64,000 bases of DNA from contig CALSTV010000001.1 of the NCBI GenBank assembly GCA_943789365.1, forward strand, positions 1,426,001 through 1,490,000, read 5' to 3'. The translations under genes and the position numbers were made by a program. The notes under the pieces are model-generated. The model had not been told where the DNA came from. It made no database searches and was given only the letters and a program-made list of their open reading frames with translations. Source of the stretch: an uncultured Flavobacteriaceae bacterium (GTDB taxonomy: Bacteria; Bacteroidota; Bacteroidia; Flavobacteriales; Flavobacteriaceae). Positions 1 to 8,196 of this stretch are shown here, piece after piece (the first letter of the stretch is position 1; each line of letters begins with the position of its first letter).

Positions 1-194
1 TAGATTTTGGAACCGTTCTAAAAGAAAAGATGGACGCACTTCATGTGGAATCCGATTTGAAATATCCGGGAGCTAAAACCACTTATGATTCATCAATTGA
101 TTTTTTCCATTATTCGATAAAAGTAGACAAGTTAATTGAGACTACAAAAAAGCGAGGCGCTACCAACAAAGAAAAAAAACACTGTAATTTCTAA
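1..194 (+). CDS. 3' end of an unidentified gene (63 residues visible)
   Basis: An open frame entering from the left edge (first complete codon at position 3) runs to a TAA at 192-194. The visible part is mixed charged and aromatic, with a segment reading MDALHVESDLKYPGAKTTY and a lysine-rich tail. The pattern of a helix, then short strand, then YPGA is reminiscent of the C-terminal part of alpha/beta hydrolases or S9-type esterases, but the catalytic His expected shortly after PGA is not evident, so that assignment is weak. Gene upstream of lpdA, same strand, with a promoter-like element in between. Confidence 0.6.
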   Translation, partial: DFGTVLKEKMDALHVESDLKYPGAKTTYDSSIDFFHYSIKVDKLIETTKKRGATNKEKKHCNF

Positions 195-258
195 CAGATT
201 TGCAAAATCACTATAGAAATATTACACAATAACCTGTCGCCTCTTAAAACGTTTTCGC

Positions 259-266
259 TAAATTTG
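259..266 (+). promoter_or_regulatory. Bacteroidota -7 promoter element for lpdA
   Basis: TAAATTTG matches the Bacteroidota -7 consensus TAnnTTTG. A transcript starting about 6 bases downstream would exclude the in-frame TTG at 264 and supports the ATG at 291 as the lpdA start. No clear -33 TTG is seen. Confidence 0.5.
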
Positions 267-290
267 CTTACTAAATATAAGACAAATATT

Positions 291-1694
291 ATGACTAAAT
301 ATGACGTAGCTGTTATTGGATCAGGACCTGGAGGGTACGTTGCTGCCATTCGTTGTGCACAACTAGGATTGAAGACTGCCATTATAGAAAAGTACAGTAC
401 TTTGGGAGGTACTTGTTTGAATGTAGGATGTATTCCATCTAAAGCCTTATTAGATTCTTCTCACCACTACCACGATGCTAAAAAGCATTTTGAAAAACAC
501 GGTATTGGCGTAGAAGGTTTGACGTTGGATTTTGAACAAATGATTGCTCGAAAAGGGGAAGTGGTAAGTCAGACATCTAGTGGTATCAATTATTTGATGG
601 ACAAGAACAAGATTGATTTATACGAAGGTACGGGTACTTTTTTCGACACTACGCATATAAACATTGCAAAGCCTGATGGTTCTGTAGAAAAAATCGAAGC
701 AGCAAAGACAATTATTGCTACGGGTTCTAAACCTTCTACGTTACCTTTTATTTCTATAGACAAAGAGCGAGTGATTACCTCTACCGAAGCTTTAAAATTA
801 AAAGAAGTTCCTAAACACCTAATTGTAATTGGAGGTGGTGTGATTGGTCTTGAATTAGGACAGGTATATGCTCGTCTTGGTGCTGAAGTTTCAGTGATTG
901 AGTTTATGCCTAAAATTATTCCTGGTATGGATGCTATGCTTTCAAAGGAATTGCAAAAATCATTAAAAAAACAAGGTCTTAAGTTTTATACTGGACATAA
1001 AGTTACTTCTGTAACCAATACAGGTGATGAGGTTGTTGTTGTTGCCGATGACAAGAAAGGAAACCCTGTTGAGTTTAAAGGAGATTATTCATTGATTTCA
1101 GTGGGTAGAAGACCTTATACGGATGGATTAGGTTTGGATGCTGTTGGTATTCAAACTACAGATAGAGGTCAGATTGAAACCAATGAGCACCTGCAGACGA
1201 ATATCCCTAATATTTATGCTATTGGAGATGTGGTAAAAGGCGCTATGTTAGCACATAAGGCGGAAGAGGAAGGTACAATGGTGGCTGAATATATCGCTGG
1301 TGAAAAACCACATATCAACTACAATCTTATTCCTGGTGTGGTCTATACTTGGCCAGAGGTAGCCGCTGTTGGAAAAACAGAGGAACAACTTAAAGAAGAA
1401 GGCATTGCATACAAAGCCGGTAGTTTCTCCATGAGAGCCCTGGGTAGAGCAAGAGCAAGTATGGATATCGATGGACAAGTAAAGGTGCTTGCCGATGCTA
1501 CTACTGATGAAATTTTAGGCGTACATATGATTGGTGCACGTGCCGCAGATATGATTGCAGAAGCGGTGGTTGCCATGGAGTTTAGAGCGTCTGCAGAAGA
1601 TGTTTCTAGAATGTCCCATGCACATCCAACCTATACGGAAGCTATTAAAGAAGCTTGTTTGGCAGCTACCGAGGATAGAGCCATACACATGTAA
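291..1694 (+). CDS. lpdA: dihydrolipoyl dehydrogenase (E3)
   Basis: FAD flavoenzyme that reoxidises the dihydrolipoyl groups of 2-oxoacid dehydrogenase complexes and the glycine cleavage system with NAD+, in the cytoplasm. The 467-residue protein shows the FAD dinucleotide motif GSGPGG at residues 11-15, the redox disulfide in GGTCLNVGCIPS (Cys42, Cys47), a second Rossmann motif for NAD (IGGGVIGLELG), the central ATG-type FAD motif (AIGDV) and the C-terminal dimer-interface pair in HAHPTYTEA (His-Pro-Thr...Glu). Full family length. The ATG at 291 is preferred over an upstream in-frame TTG because a -7 promoter element lies at 259-266. Monocistronic: a strong terminator follows. Function is certain; which complexes it serves is not shown here. 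Confidence 0.97.
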   Translation: MTKYDVAVIGSGPGGYVAAIRCAQLGLKTAIIEKYSTLGGTCLNVGCIPSKALLDSSHHYHDAKKHFEKHGIGVEGLTLDFEQMIARKGEVVSQTSSGINYLMDKNKIDLYEGTGTFFDTTHINIAKPDGSVEKIEAAKTIIATGSKPSTLPFISIDKERVITSTEALKLKEVPKHLIVIGGGVIGLELGQVYARLGAEVSVIEFMPKIIPGMDAMLSKELQKSLKKQGLKFYTGHKVTSVTNTGDEVVVVADDKKGNPVEFKGDYSLISVGRRPYTDGLGLDAVGIQTTDRGQIETNEHLQTNIPNIYAIGDVVKGAMLAHKAEEEGTMVAEYIAGEKPHINYNLIPGVVYTWPEVAAVGKTEEQLKEEGIAYKAGSFSMRALGRARASMDIDGQVKVLADATTDEILGVHMIGARAADMIAEAVVAMEFRASAEDVSRMSHAHPTYTEAIKEACLAATEDRAIHM

Positions 1695-1711
1695 AATAAA
1701 TTCAAAAAACG

Positions 1712-1741
1712 AAAAGACCAATAGCAATATTGGTCTTTTTT
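1712..1741 (+). terminator. intrinsic terminator of lpdA
   Basis: Perfect 12-bp stem (1712-1723 with 1728-1739) with a GCAA tetraloop, A-rich before and T-rich after. Confidence 0.9.
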
Positions 1742-1766
1742 ATTATCACTACCTGAAAAAAACACC

Positions 1767-2813
1767 ATGAATAATAAATCAATACTGCTAGTACTTATGC
1801 TTTGTGCCTTGTACTCTTGCAGCCCAAAAATCAATAGTACTTTCACAAAGCGATATCCAGCATTAAATGCCTCCGACTCTATACAAGTGTATTCCCCCGA
1901 CCAATATCGTTCTATCGATATTTATAAGGATGAAGTTTTAGGATCAATTGTAGTTAGGGATGGCGGTTTTACAACTAACTGTGGTTATGATAGGATGTTG
2001 CAAATCGTAAAAGATACAGCCCGAAAAAATGGTGGAAATATCATTGGTTTAAAAGCACATGTCGAACCCAATATTTTAGGGTCATCGTGTCATCAATTCG
2101 ATGCTGATATTTTAAAGCGCTCTACATTAAACACGGATACTTTAGTAAACAAACATGACACCATTAAAGATAATTTCTATGTCAAAGTAAAAGATACGGT
2201 AAAACACAAGTTCTTACTAAATTTTACAGCAGGTGTTGCTTTTAAATTAGGAAAGAGAGATAACAGTTCAGAATTTACAAAAGCCGTAGGTGATGCTGTA
2301 AATCGAGGTACACAACTTTCTTTTAGCGGATTATACAAATACAATAAAACTAGCGGTTTTGGTTTCAAATACAGCTATGCTACCTATGGTGGTTCAATCG
2401 ATAATGTTACGCTTACATTTAATCATAGACCAACTGAATACGGTGTATACGATATTGATACAGCAGTCCATTTTTTTGGTTTGAACCTCTATTCCAACTA
2501 CGGGTTTGGCAACCAGAAAAATGAATTTTTAATGGATGCCTCTTTCGGATATTTTTCATACAAAGAGGTTTCAGGTATCGATACGGATTTGACAGTGAAA
2601 GGTGGCAATTTGGGACTTGATTTTAATATTGGTTACAAAAGGTATGTTTCTGAAAAATTTGGCATCGGGATGAATCTTGGAGTTTTTATGGGAAATCTAA
2701 AAGATTATACAATAAGTGATGGACAAATCACAGAAAACATTTCACTTGATACAGAAAACTTGATATCCTTATCAAATTTTAACTTAGGAGCAATACTCAG
2801 TTATAAATTCTAA
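1767..2813 (+). CDS. outer-membrane-associated lipoprotein with C-terminal barrel-like region
   Basis: 348 residues. A lipoprotein signal peptide ends in LYSC (lipidated Cys18). Residues about 35-120 form a small domain with a pattern common in Bacteroidota lipoproteins: VRDGGFTTNCGYDRML, then an Ala/Arg-rich helix, GGNIIGL, and a late Cys-His pair before DADILK. The C-terminal half (about 150-348) alternates hydrophobic and polar residues in strand-sized blocks and ends in ILSYKF, an aromatic C-terminus like outer-membrane beta-barrels. A barrel fused to a lipidated N-terminus is inferred, not proven. It lies 72 bases after lpdA, past a terminator, and only 5 bases before the CDGSH gene, so it probably heads that small operon. 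No specific function recognised. Confidence 0.8.
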   Translation: MNNKSILLVLMLCALYSCSPKINSTFTKRYPALNASDSIQVYSPDQYRSIDIYKDEVLGSIVVRDGGFTTNCGYDRMLQIVKDTARKNGGNIIGLKAHVEPNILGSSCHQFDADILKRSTLNTDTLVNKHDTIKDNFYVKVKDTVKHKFLLNFTAGVAFKLGKRDNSSEFTKAVGDAVNRGTQLSFSGLYKYNKTSGFGFKYSYATYGGSIDNVTLTFNHRPTEYGVYDIDTAVHFFGLNLYSNYGFGNQKNEFLMDASFGYFSYKEVSGIDTDLTVKGGNLGLDFNIGYKRYVSEKFGIGMNLGVFMGNLKDYTISDGQITENISLDTENLISLSNFNLGAILSYKF

Positions 2814-2818
2814 CTTGT

Positions 2819-3040
2819 ATGAAAAAACCAATCCCAACTCCTATAGCAGCCTATCTGCTCAAAGACAAAGCCTATGCTTATTGCACTTGTGAAAATTCAG
2901 GTAGTATTCCATACTGCGACGGAAGTCATAAAAAAACGAATAAAAAACCACTATTGTTCAAAGTTGCAGAAAACACCAAGACCTTTCTATGTACTTGTGG
3001 AAATAGTCAGAACAAACCATACTGCGACGGCTCGCATTAA
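2819..3040 (+). CDS. CDGSH iron-sulfur domain protein with two motifs
   Basis: 73 residues with two copies of the CDGSH [2Fe-2S] signature (C-x-C-x(8)-C-D-G-S-H): YCTCENSGSIPYCDGSH near residues 18-34 and LCTCGNSQNKPYCDGSH at the C-terminus. Each motif gives the three Cys and one His ligand set of mitoNEET-type clusters, so two labile clusters per chain are predicted. Soluble, no signal peptide. The start ATG lies 5 bases after the preceding lipoprotein stop, indicating co-transcription. A second gene of the same type follows. Role probably redox or iron-sulfur handling; the family's bacterial function is not settled. Confidence 0.93.
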   Translation: MKKPIPTPIAAYLLKDKAYAYCTCENSGSIPYCDGSHKKTNKKPLLFKVAENTKTFLCTCGNSQNKPYCDGSH

Positions 3041-3100
3041 TTTAGAAAAACTCTAAACTCTTTTTTGGCTACTTTTATAAAAAAATAAAATGTATAAAAT

Positions 3101-3310
3101 ATGCCAGTAGTAAAAATAGAAGAAGGAAAAAATTATGCTTATTGTACTTGTGGTCATTCTGAAACTACTCCGTTTTGCGATGGTTCTCATGCTGAAAAAG
3201 GAGGCGGTCGCCCATTGCGATTTAAAGGTGAAAGTTCTGGAGATGTTGCCCTTTGCGGCTGTGGAAAAAGCAGTAATAAACCTTATTGTGATGGATCTCA
3301 CAACAATTAA
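3101..3310 (+). CDS. CDGSH iron-sulfur domain protein with two motifs (second copy)
   Basis: 69 residues with two CDGSH signatures, CTCGHSETTPFCDGSH and CGCGKSSNKPYCDGSH, each carrying the 3-Cys/1-His ligand set for a [2Fe-2S] cluster. It differs from its upstream neighbour at the N-terminus (MPVVKIEEGKNYAYC, with a short strand before the first motif) and between the motifs (GGGRPLRF), so it is a paralogue or a different family branch, not a recent copy. The 60-base gap contains no obvious terminator, so the two are probably transcribed together, ending at the hairpin at 3312-3341. Confidence 0.93.
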   Translation: MPVVKIEEGKNYAYCTCGHSETTPFCDGSHAEKGGGRPLRFKGESSGDVALCGCGKSSNKPYCDGSHNN

Positions 3311-3311
3311 C

Positions 3312-3341
3312 AAAAAAAGCACCTTTACAGGTGCTTTTTTT
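3312..3341. terminator. bidirectional terminator between CDGSH gene and argH
   Basis: 13-bp perfect stem (3312-3324 with 3329-3341), loop TTAC, with A-run on the left and T-run on the right. It can end transcripts from both convergent sides: the CDGSH genes and the arginine cluster. Confidence 0.88.
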
Positions 3342-3361
3342 ATTTTTTAAAAGAAACTATA

Positions 3362-4642
3362 TTAATACATCGCTTCCATTTTTTCTTTTATTTTATCCAA
3401 TGCCAAGTTACCTACACTTCCAATATGTGTATGGTTTACTTCTAAATCTGGTTTGAATTCACCTGCTTCTATTTTAGCACCTACTATTTTATAAGCATCT
3501 CTAAACGGTGTTCCCGCTTGCACCAAGGCATTAACTTCCTCTACGCTAAAAATGTATTTGTATTTATCATCAGCAACTATATTCTCTGTGATTATTATAC
3601 TCTCCAAAGAAAACACCATCATATCCAAACAAGATTTTAAGGTAGACACAGAAGGAATCAACCCTTCTTTTACCAGCTGTAAATCTCTATGGTAACCACT
3701 TGGCAAATTGTTTGTTATCAAAGTTAATTCGTAAGGCAAGGCTTGTAATTTGTTACACTTCCCACGAATCAACTCAAAAACATCAGGATTTTTCTTATGT
3801 GGCATGATACTAGAACCTGTTGTTAATTCATCTGGAAAGGAAACAAATCCAAAGTTTTGACTCATATACAGACATATATCCATACTCATTTTAGAGAGCG
3901 TTGCAGCCACACTAGAGATGGCAAATGAAATAGATTTTTCTAATTTCCCTCTTCCCATTTGTGCGGCTACGGAGTTTACTTTTAAGGTATCAAAACCGAG
4001 TAATTCTGTAGTCATCTCACGATCTATTGGAAAAGAAGAACCATAACCAGCGGCAGAACCTAATGGGTTTTGATCGGCTACATTATAGGCTGCATCTAAG
4101 AAATGTACATCATCGATCAAACTTTCTGCATAGGCTGAAAACCACATCCCAAATGACGAAGGCATCGCAACCTGCAGGTGCGTATATCCCGGTAATAAAT
4201 GGTTTTTGTACTTTTCTGCCAAGGTCATTAACAAATCAAACAAGGTTTTTACCCAGTCTTTTAATTCTTTAATGGCGTCTTTGCTATATAAGTGTACATC
4301 TAGTAAAACTTGATCGTTTCTAGATCGTGCTGTGTGAATTTTTTTTCCTGCATCTCCTAACTTTTCAGTCAGCAACCATTCTACTTTAGAATGCACGTCT
4401 TCAAAAGAATCTTCAATGGTAAAAGTTCCATCCTCAACCGTTTTTAAAATGTTATTGAGTTCTTTAACAAGCCCATCCAACTCAGTATCTGAAATGGTAC
4501 CAATTGAATTTAACATTTTGGTTTGAGCGATGTTCCCTAACACATCGTACTTCGCTAATTCTAGGTCCAATACGCGGTCATTCCCAACGGTAAAAATGTC
4601 TATTTTTTTATCTGTGGCGTAGCCTTTATCCCAAAGTTTCAT
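3362..4642 (-). CDS. argH: argininosuccinate lyase
   Basis: Last step of arginine synthesis: argininosuccinate to arginine plus fumarate. The 426-residue fumarase/aspartase-superfamily protein has the signature GSSIMPHKKNPDVFE with the catalytic loop serine, the AMPSSFGMWF/HTARSRNDQV substrate segment, and a tetramer-type helical middle. At 426 residues it is slightly shorter than the common ~460 because the C-terminal domain is compact, as usual in Bacteroidota. It is the last gene of the minus-strand arginine run. 386 bases separate it from argE, and that gap holds a transposase remnant, so it may have its own promoter. Confidence 0.95.
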   Translation of the reverse strand: MKLWDKGYATDKKIDIFTVGNDRVLDLELAKYDVLGNIAQTKMLNSIGTISDTELDGLVKELNNILKTVEDGTFTIEDSFEDVHSKVEWLLTEKLGDAGKKIHTARSRNDQVLLDVHLYSKDAIKELKDWVKTLFDLLMTLAEKYKNHLLPGYTHLQVAMPSSFGMWFSAYAESLIDDVHFLDAAYNVADQNPLGSAAGYGSSFPIDREMTTELLGFDTLKVNSVAAQMGRGKLEKSISFAISSVAATLSKMSMDICLYMSQNFGFVSFPDELTTGSSIMPHKKNPDVFELIRGKCNKLQALPYELTLITNNLPSGYHRDLQLVKEGLIPSVSTLKSCLDMMVFSLESIIITENIVADDKYKYIFSVEEVNALVQAGTPFRDAYKIVGAKIEAGEFKPDLEVNHTHIGSVGNLALDKIKEKMEAMY

Positions 4643-4747
4643 CGTTCTATTTTACTTTTACAAGTACCTTTTACAGTTCTTTTGTTTACGCTGCGAAGAT
4701 ATTATAAAATTTCTAGAAAACCTTGTTATCACAGTCGCACTATACAA

Positions 4748-4900
4748 CTATTCAATCCAATCAAACAAATACTGATCTAGATATGCTACCGCATAGGTTT
4801 TCAAGAAATCAACATACTCCTCTTTGAAACTCGTTTTACGGTGGTGTTCCTTTTTACGTTCAACATATCGAATTACATTGCTCATTGCAGAATGACTGTA
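4748..4900 (-). pseudogene. C-terminal remnant of a REP-associated (IS200-like, RAYT) transposase
   Basis: About 50 codons on the minus strand read YSHSAMSNVIRYV, then KEHHRKTSFKEEY, VDFLKTYAVAY and a final YLFDW. This is the characteristic C-terminus of Bacteroidota Y1-type REP-associated transposases (helix, QKEHH, SFxxE(F/Y), LLKKxxIxYxxxY(L/I)(F/W)). The HUH motif and catalytic tyrosine domain are missing. The open frame continues upstream to 4999 but that part is not transposase-like and contains palindromes. Degraded remnant in the gap between argH and argE. Confidence 0.75.
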
Positions 4901-4919
4901 CGAAAGTCTAGTGATATTT

Positions 4920-5012
4920 GAATCCATAGGATTCAATTTAACGTTGTAAAGACAATGAATCCTTCGGATTCTGTCAGATACAGTGTTACAAGAACTCATC
5001 CCGAAGGGATGA
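4920..5012. repeat. cluster of REP-like short palindromes
   Basis: Three compact hairpins: GAATCC-ATA-GGATTC (4920-4934), GAATCC-TTC-GGATTC (4957-4971, flanked by GACA/TGTC) and TCATCCC-GAA-GGGATGA (4996-5012). Two share the same stem with different loops. Adjacent to the RAYT remnant, which is the enzyme class that mobilises REP hairpins. Confidence 0.65.
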
Positions 5013-5027
5013 CATATCTATTCAACG

Positions 5028-6089
5028 CTACACGATTTCTTCTAAAAGCGAAATATAGAACTGCACACCTTCTTTCACCTCCTCTACATAAATAAACTCA
5101 TCTGCAGAATGGGAACGCAATGAATTACCAGGACCTAATTTAAGGGACTGGCAAGTCAATCTAGATTGATCTGAAAGCGTTGGGGAGCCATAGGTTTTTT
5201 TACCCATACGAATTCCTGCTTTTACAATTTCATGATTTGGGTCGATCGAAGAAGAATTCAATCGCAATGATCTCGGCTGTATATCGCAGTCGGTATTTTT
5301 AGCTATAATTTCGGCTATTTCTTTATTTGTATATGAATCGGTCACCCTACAATCTACTACAAACTTTAATTCAGAAGGCACAACGTTGTGCTGTTTTCCA
5401 GCATTGATTTGACTTACGGTCATTTTTACTTCACCCAATGCGTCAGAAATTTTTGGAAACTTGTATGTATTCAGCCATTCCAGATCTTTTAAGGCTTTAA
5501 ATATAGGGTTTTCACTGTTTTTAATATGTGCCGCATGCCCAGGAGTTCCTGTGACTGTTCCATCAAAAACAACCAAGCCTTTTTCAGCAATTGCCAAATC
5601 TAAAAGTGTTGGTTCTCCTACTATGGCAAAGTCTATTTTTGGAAGAATAGGCAGCATAAAAGCGATACCGTTTTCACCTGAGTTTTCTTCTTCCGCTGTT
5701 GCCGCGAGCACAAAGTTGTATTTCAAGTCTTTTTTATCGTAGAAATAAGTAAACGTTGCAATCAGTCCTACCAAACAACCACCAGCATCGTTTGAACCCA
5801 GCCCGAACAATTTCCCATCCTCAATTTCAGGACTAAAAGGATTTCTTGTATAAGCGGCATTCGGTTTTACGGTGTCGTGATGAGAGTTTAATAGTATGGT
5901 TGGTTTGGATGCATCGAAGTATTTATTCACTGCCCAAACATTATTCAAATCTCTTTTGACTTGAATTCCATTTCCTTCTAACCATTGGAATAATAAAACA
6001 GCGGTTTCATCTTCTTCCTTAGAAAAGGATTCGGTTTGAATTAAGTTTTTTAACAGCTCTAAGGCTTCTTCTTGTAGTTGAGCAATCAT
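5028..6089 (-). CDS. argE: M20-family N-acyl-ornithine/citrulline deacylase
   Basis: Zinc peptidase-fold deacylase that removes the acyl group from the arginine intermediate. With the argF' type found here the likely substrate is N-succinyl-citrulline (inference), not N-acetylornithine. The 353 residues contain the metal ligands of the M20 family: SHHDTV (His, Asp), the bridging Asp in GLGSNDAGG, the catalytic Glu pair in TAEEENSGENG, a Glu ligand in IVGEPT, and the late His in SHSADEF. The dimerisation domain sits around residues 170-280. The start ATG overlaps the argB stop by four bases (ATGA), so translation is coupled. Followed by the palindrome cluster and transposase remnant. Confidence 0.93.
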   Translation of the reverse strand: MIAQLQEEALELLKNLIQTESFSKEEDETAVLLFQWLEGNGIQVKRDLNNVWAVNKYFDASKPTILLNSHHDTVKPNAAYTRNPFSPEIEDGKLFGLGSNDAGGCLVGLIATFTYFYDKKDLKYNFVLAATAEEENSGENGIAFMLPILPKIDFAIVGEPTLLDLAIAEKGLVVFDGTVTGTPGHAAHIKNSENPIFKALKDLEWLNTYKFPKISDALGEVKMTVSQINAGKQHNVVPSELKFVVDCRVTDSYTNKEIAEIIAKNTDCDIQPRSLRLNSSSIDPNHEIVKAGIRMGKKTYGSPTLSDQSRLTCQSLKLGPGNSLRSHSADEFIYVEEVKEGVQFYISLLEEIV

Positions 6090-6865
6090 AAGGTTAACGA
6101 TGTGTATAACTGTTCTTTATTAGCAATTACCGTTGGGTTTCCAATAATTACTTCGGCTACTCCTTTTTGCAAAGCGTCAAAGCAATTTTCCATTTTAGGA
6201 AGCATCCCATCGGCAATGATTCCATCTGCTTTTAACACTTCGTATTTTTCAGAATTGATGTTTGTTATTACAGAGTTGTCGTCATCTATGGAAGTTAATA
6301 CCCCATTTTTCTCAAAGGTATAAATTAAAGAAACCTCATATTTATCAGACATCCCTACTGCAATTGTTGATGCAATGGTATCAGCATTTGTATTTAACAG
6401 TTGTCCTTTTGTATCATGTGTAATAGCACAAAATACAGGTGTCATTCCACCTTCTATAAAGGTCATAATGTTCTTTGCATTGATTCCATCAACATCTCCG
6501 GCAAAACCATAATCAATATCTTTTACAATACGTTTGTGTGCTTGAATGGTGTTTCCATCTGCACCAGACAATCCAATTGCATTGCAATTAAATTTTTGAA
6601 GTGTGGCTGTGATATTTTTATTTAATAGACCTGCGTAGACCATGGTAACAATTTCGAGCGTCTTTTCATCGGTCACCCTTCTACCTCCAATCATAGTGGC
6701 TTCTATACCTAAGTCGGCTGCGAGTTGAGTGGCTCTTTTTCCTCCACCATGAACCAAGATTTTATTGCCTTCCATAGCTGCAAAATCGGTCAAAAAACTT
6801 TCTAGAGCTTCGGGGTTGTTAATTACGTTTCCGCCTACTTTTACAATGTTTAATGCTTCTTTCAT
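6086..6865 (-). CDS. argB: N-acylglutamate kinase (acetyl/succinyl-glutamate kinase)
   Basis: Phosphorylates the gamma-carboxylate of N-acylglutamate with ATP, second step of the pathway. The 259-residue amino-acid-kinase fold shows VKVGGNVI at the N-terminus (phosphate-binding Lys), VHGGGKRAT (substrate loop), the conserved IGGRRVTDEKTLEIV segment (acylglutamate-binding Arg), and the NxxAD-type motif NTNADTIA near residue 180. Short, without the N-terminal helix that mediates arginine feedback in hexameric forms, so feedback control is probably absent or elsewhere. Ends in a 4-base overlap with argE. Acyl specificity is inferred from argF' to be succinyl. Confidence 0.93.
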   Translation of the reverse strand: MKEALNIVKVGGNVINNPEALESFLTDFAAMEGNKILVHGGGKRATQLAADLGIEATMIGGRRVTDEKTLEIVTMVYAGLLNKNITATLQKFNCNAIGLSGADGNTIQAHKRIVKDIDYGFAGDVDGINAKNIMTFIEGGMTPVFCAITHDTKGQLLNTNADTIASTIAVGMSDKYEVSLIYTFEKNGVLTSIDDDNSVITNINSEKYEVLKADGIIADGMLPKMENCFDALQKGVAEVIIGNPTVIANKEQLYTSLTL

Positions 6866-6986
6866 TATTAATAAGATTTGACTCCGATGGCGTCTTTTTG
6901 ATATCTTGCTCTATTTCCTTCCTTCGGTCAGCCCCAAAAGCTAATTGCTTAGACTTCAAAACTGGACCGTTATAAACCGTTCGGCT

Positions 6987-7002
6987 ACCTGTTACCTGTT
7001 AC
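6987..7002. repeat. short heptanucleotide tandem (ACCTGTT)2
   Basis: Two exact copies of ACCTGTT followed by ACT, in the 142-base gap between argF' and argB. One of several 7-base tandems in intergenic spaces of this window. The rest of the gap shows no gene. Confidence 0.5.
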
Positions 7003-7007
7003 TAAAT

Positions 7008-7964
7008 CTACAAATTTTCCAATATCTTTTTCAATACTATTTGTGCCGAATAGGTTCTATTATTTGCCTGCTGAATTACAATTGAGTTTTCCGAGTCGAT
7101 TACTTCATCAGCCACTACCACATTTCTACGTACAGGCAAACAGTGCATAAATTTCGCATTGTCTGTTTCTGCCATTTGTCGATTTGAGATGGTCCAATCA
7201 GTATCCGTATTTGCAACTTTCCCATATTCTTTATAGGATGACCAGTTTTTGGTATAGATAAAGTCTGCGTCTTTAAAGGCCTTATCCTGATCGTATTCTA
7301 TGGTAGCTCCTTTGGTTTTTTCTGGATTCAACTCATAGCCTTTCGGATGTGTGATGACCACTTCAAAACCGTCTTCATGCGCCAATGCCATTTCTGCAAA
7401 GGAATTTCCTACGGCATGTGGCAAGGCTCTTGGATGTGGTGCCCACGACAATACTACTTTTAGTTTCTTTTTTGCTGGTTTGTGCTCTTCTATCGTAATC
7501 GCATCCGCTAAAGCTTGTAAAGGATGTCCTACAGAAGATTCCATGTTAAGGACAGGCACGGTTGCATATTTTTTAAAAGCTTCCAATACTTCTTCTGCTT
7601 CGTCTTTTGCTTTGTCTTCTAAACCTGCAAAGGCCCGAATGGCAATGATATCGCAGTATTGCGAGATTACCTGAGCCGCTTCTTTTACATGTTCCGATTT
7701 ACCTTGATCCATCACGGTTCCATCTTCAAATTCTAGTTGCCAGCCTTCGGCACCAAAGTTCATTACAATGGGTTCCATCCCTAAATTCAAAGCCGCTTTT
7801 TGGGTACTCAAACGCGTACGTAAACTGTTATTAAAAAATAAGAGTCCGATGGTTTTATTTTTGCCTAGTTCTTGAAATTGTAAGGGGTTTTTCTTTAATT
7901 CAATTGCTTCAAGTGCTGTTTCCTTAATATTAGGTAAGTCGTGTATAGATAGATACTGTTTCAT
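7008..7964 (-). CDS. argF': N-succinylornithine carbamoyltransferase (argF' type)
   Basis: Transfers carbamoyl phosphate to an N-acylated ornithine. The 318-residue protein has the carbamoyl-phosphate motif SLRTRLST (residues 47-54) and the C-terminal HCLPVRRN typical of acylornithine, not ornithine, transcarbamylases. Mutational work on the Xanthomonas acetylornithine and Bacteroides succinylornithine enzymes showed one residue sets specificity: Glu for acetyl, Pro (or Ser, Ala, Val) for succinyl. Here the motif reads GKSEH with Ser90 at that position, predicting N-succinylornithine. It aligns with the Bacteroides enzyme through FFNNSLRTRLSTQKAALNLG. It starts a second transcription unit (argF'-argB-argE), since argD upstream ends in a terminator and an unrelated barrel gene lies between. 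Confidence 0.94.
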   Translation of the reverse strand: MKQYLSIHDLPNIKETALEAIELKKNPLQFQELGKNKTIGLLFFNNSLRTRLSTQKAALNLGMEPIVMNFGAEGWQLEFEDGTVMDQGKSEHVKEAAQVISQYCDIIAIRAFAGLEDKAKDEAEEVLEAFKKYATVPVLNMESSVGHPLQALADAITIEEHKPAKKKLKVVLSWAPHPRALPHAVGNSFAEMALAHEDGFEVVITHPKGYELNPEKTKGATIEYDQDKAFKDADFIYTKNWSSYKEYGKVANTDTDWTISNRQMAETDNAKFMHCLPVRRNVVVADEVIDSENSIVIQQANNRTYSAQIVLKKILENL

Positions 7965-8196
7965 TGTCTTAATTTAAAACTCCTCCAAAACGCGTAAGCT
8001 TGAAGGCGCTGTAAAATTACTAATATTCATTTCTAAAACCTAACTTGATTTAAATTCCTGTTAGGAATTTGAAAAATTAGCATCTTGACCGGTAAAATAT
8101 AAAAAAGCCCAAAGCTATTTCAACTTGGAATTGTCATAATTTTAAAACTTAAAAGCACTTTTACAACAATTTCCCATTATAAAAACATCCTCCATA

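Noticed and set aside
264-290. Upstream TTG start for lpdA
   Set aside because: It overlaps the -7 element; the ATG at 291 starts at the normal N-terminus of dihydrolipoyl dehydrogenases.
3135-3350. Second frame through the CDGSH gene
   Set aside because: Shadow of the CDGSH gene; no ligand motifs or sensible composition.
4901-4999. Extending the transposase remnant to the ATG at 4999
   Set aside because: This part of the frame runs through two palindromes and shows no resemblance to RAYT proteins.
8101-8130. Terminator after the PorT-like gene at 8.1 kb
   Set aside because: The possible stem is only three base pairs, too weak to support.
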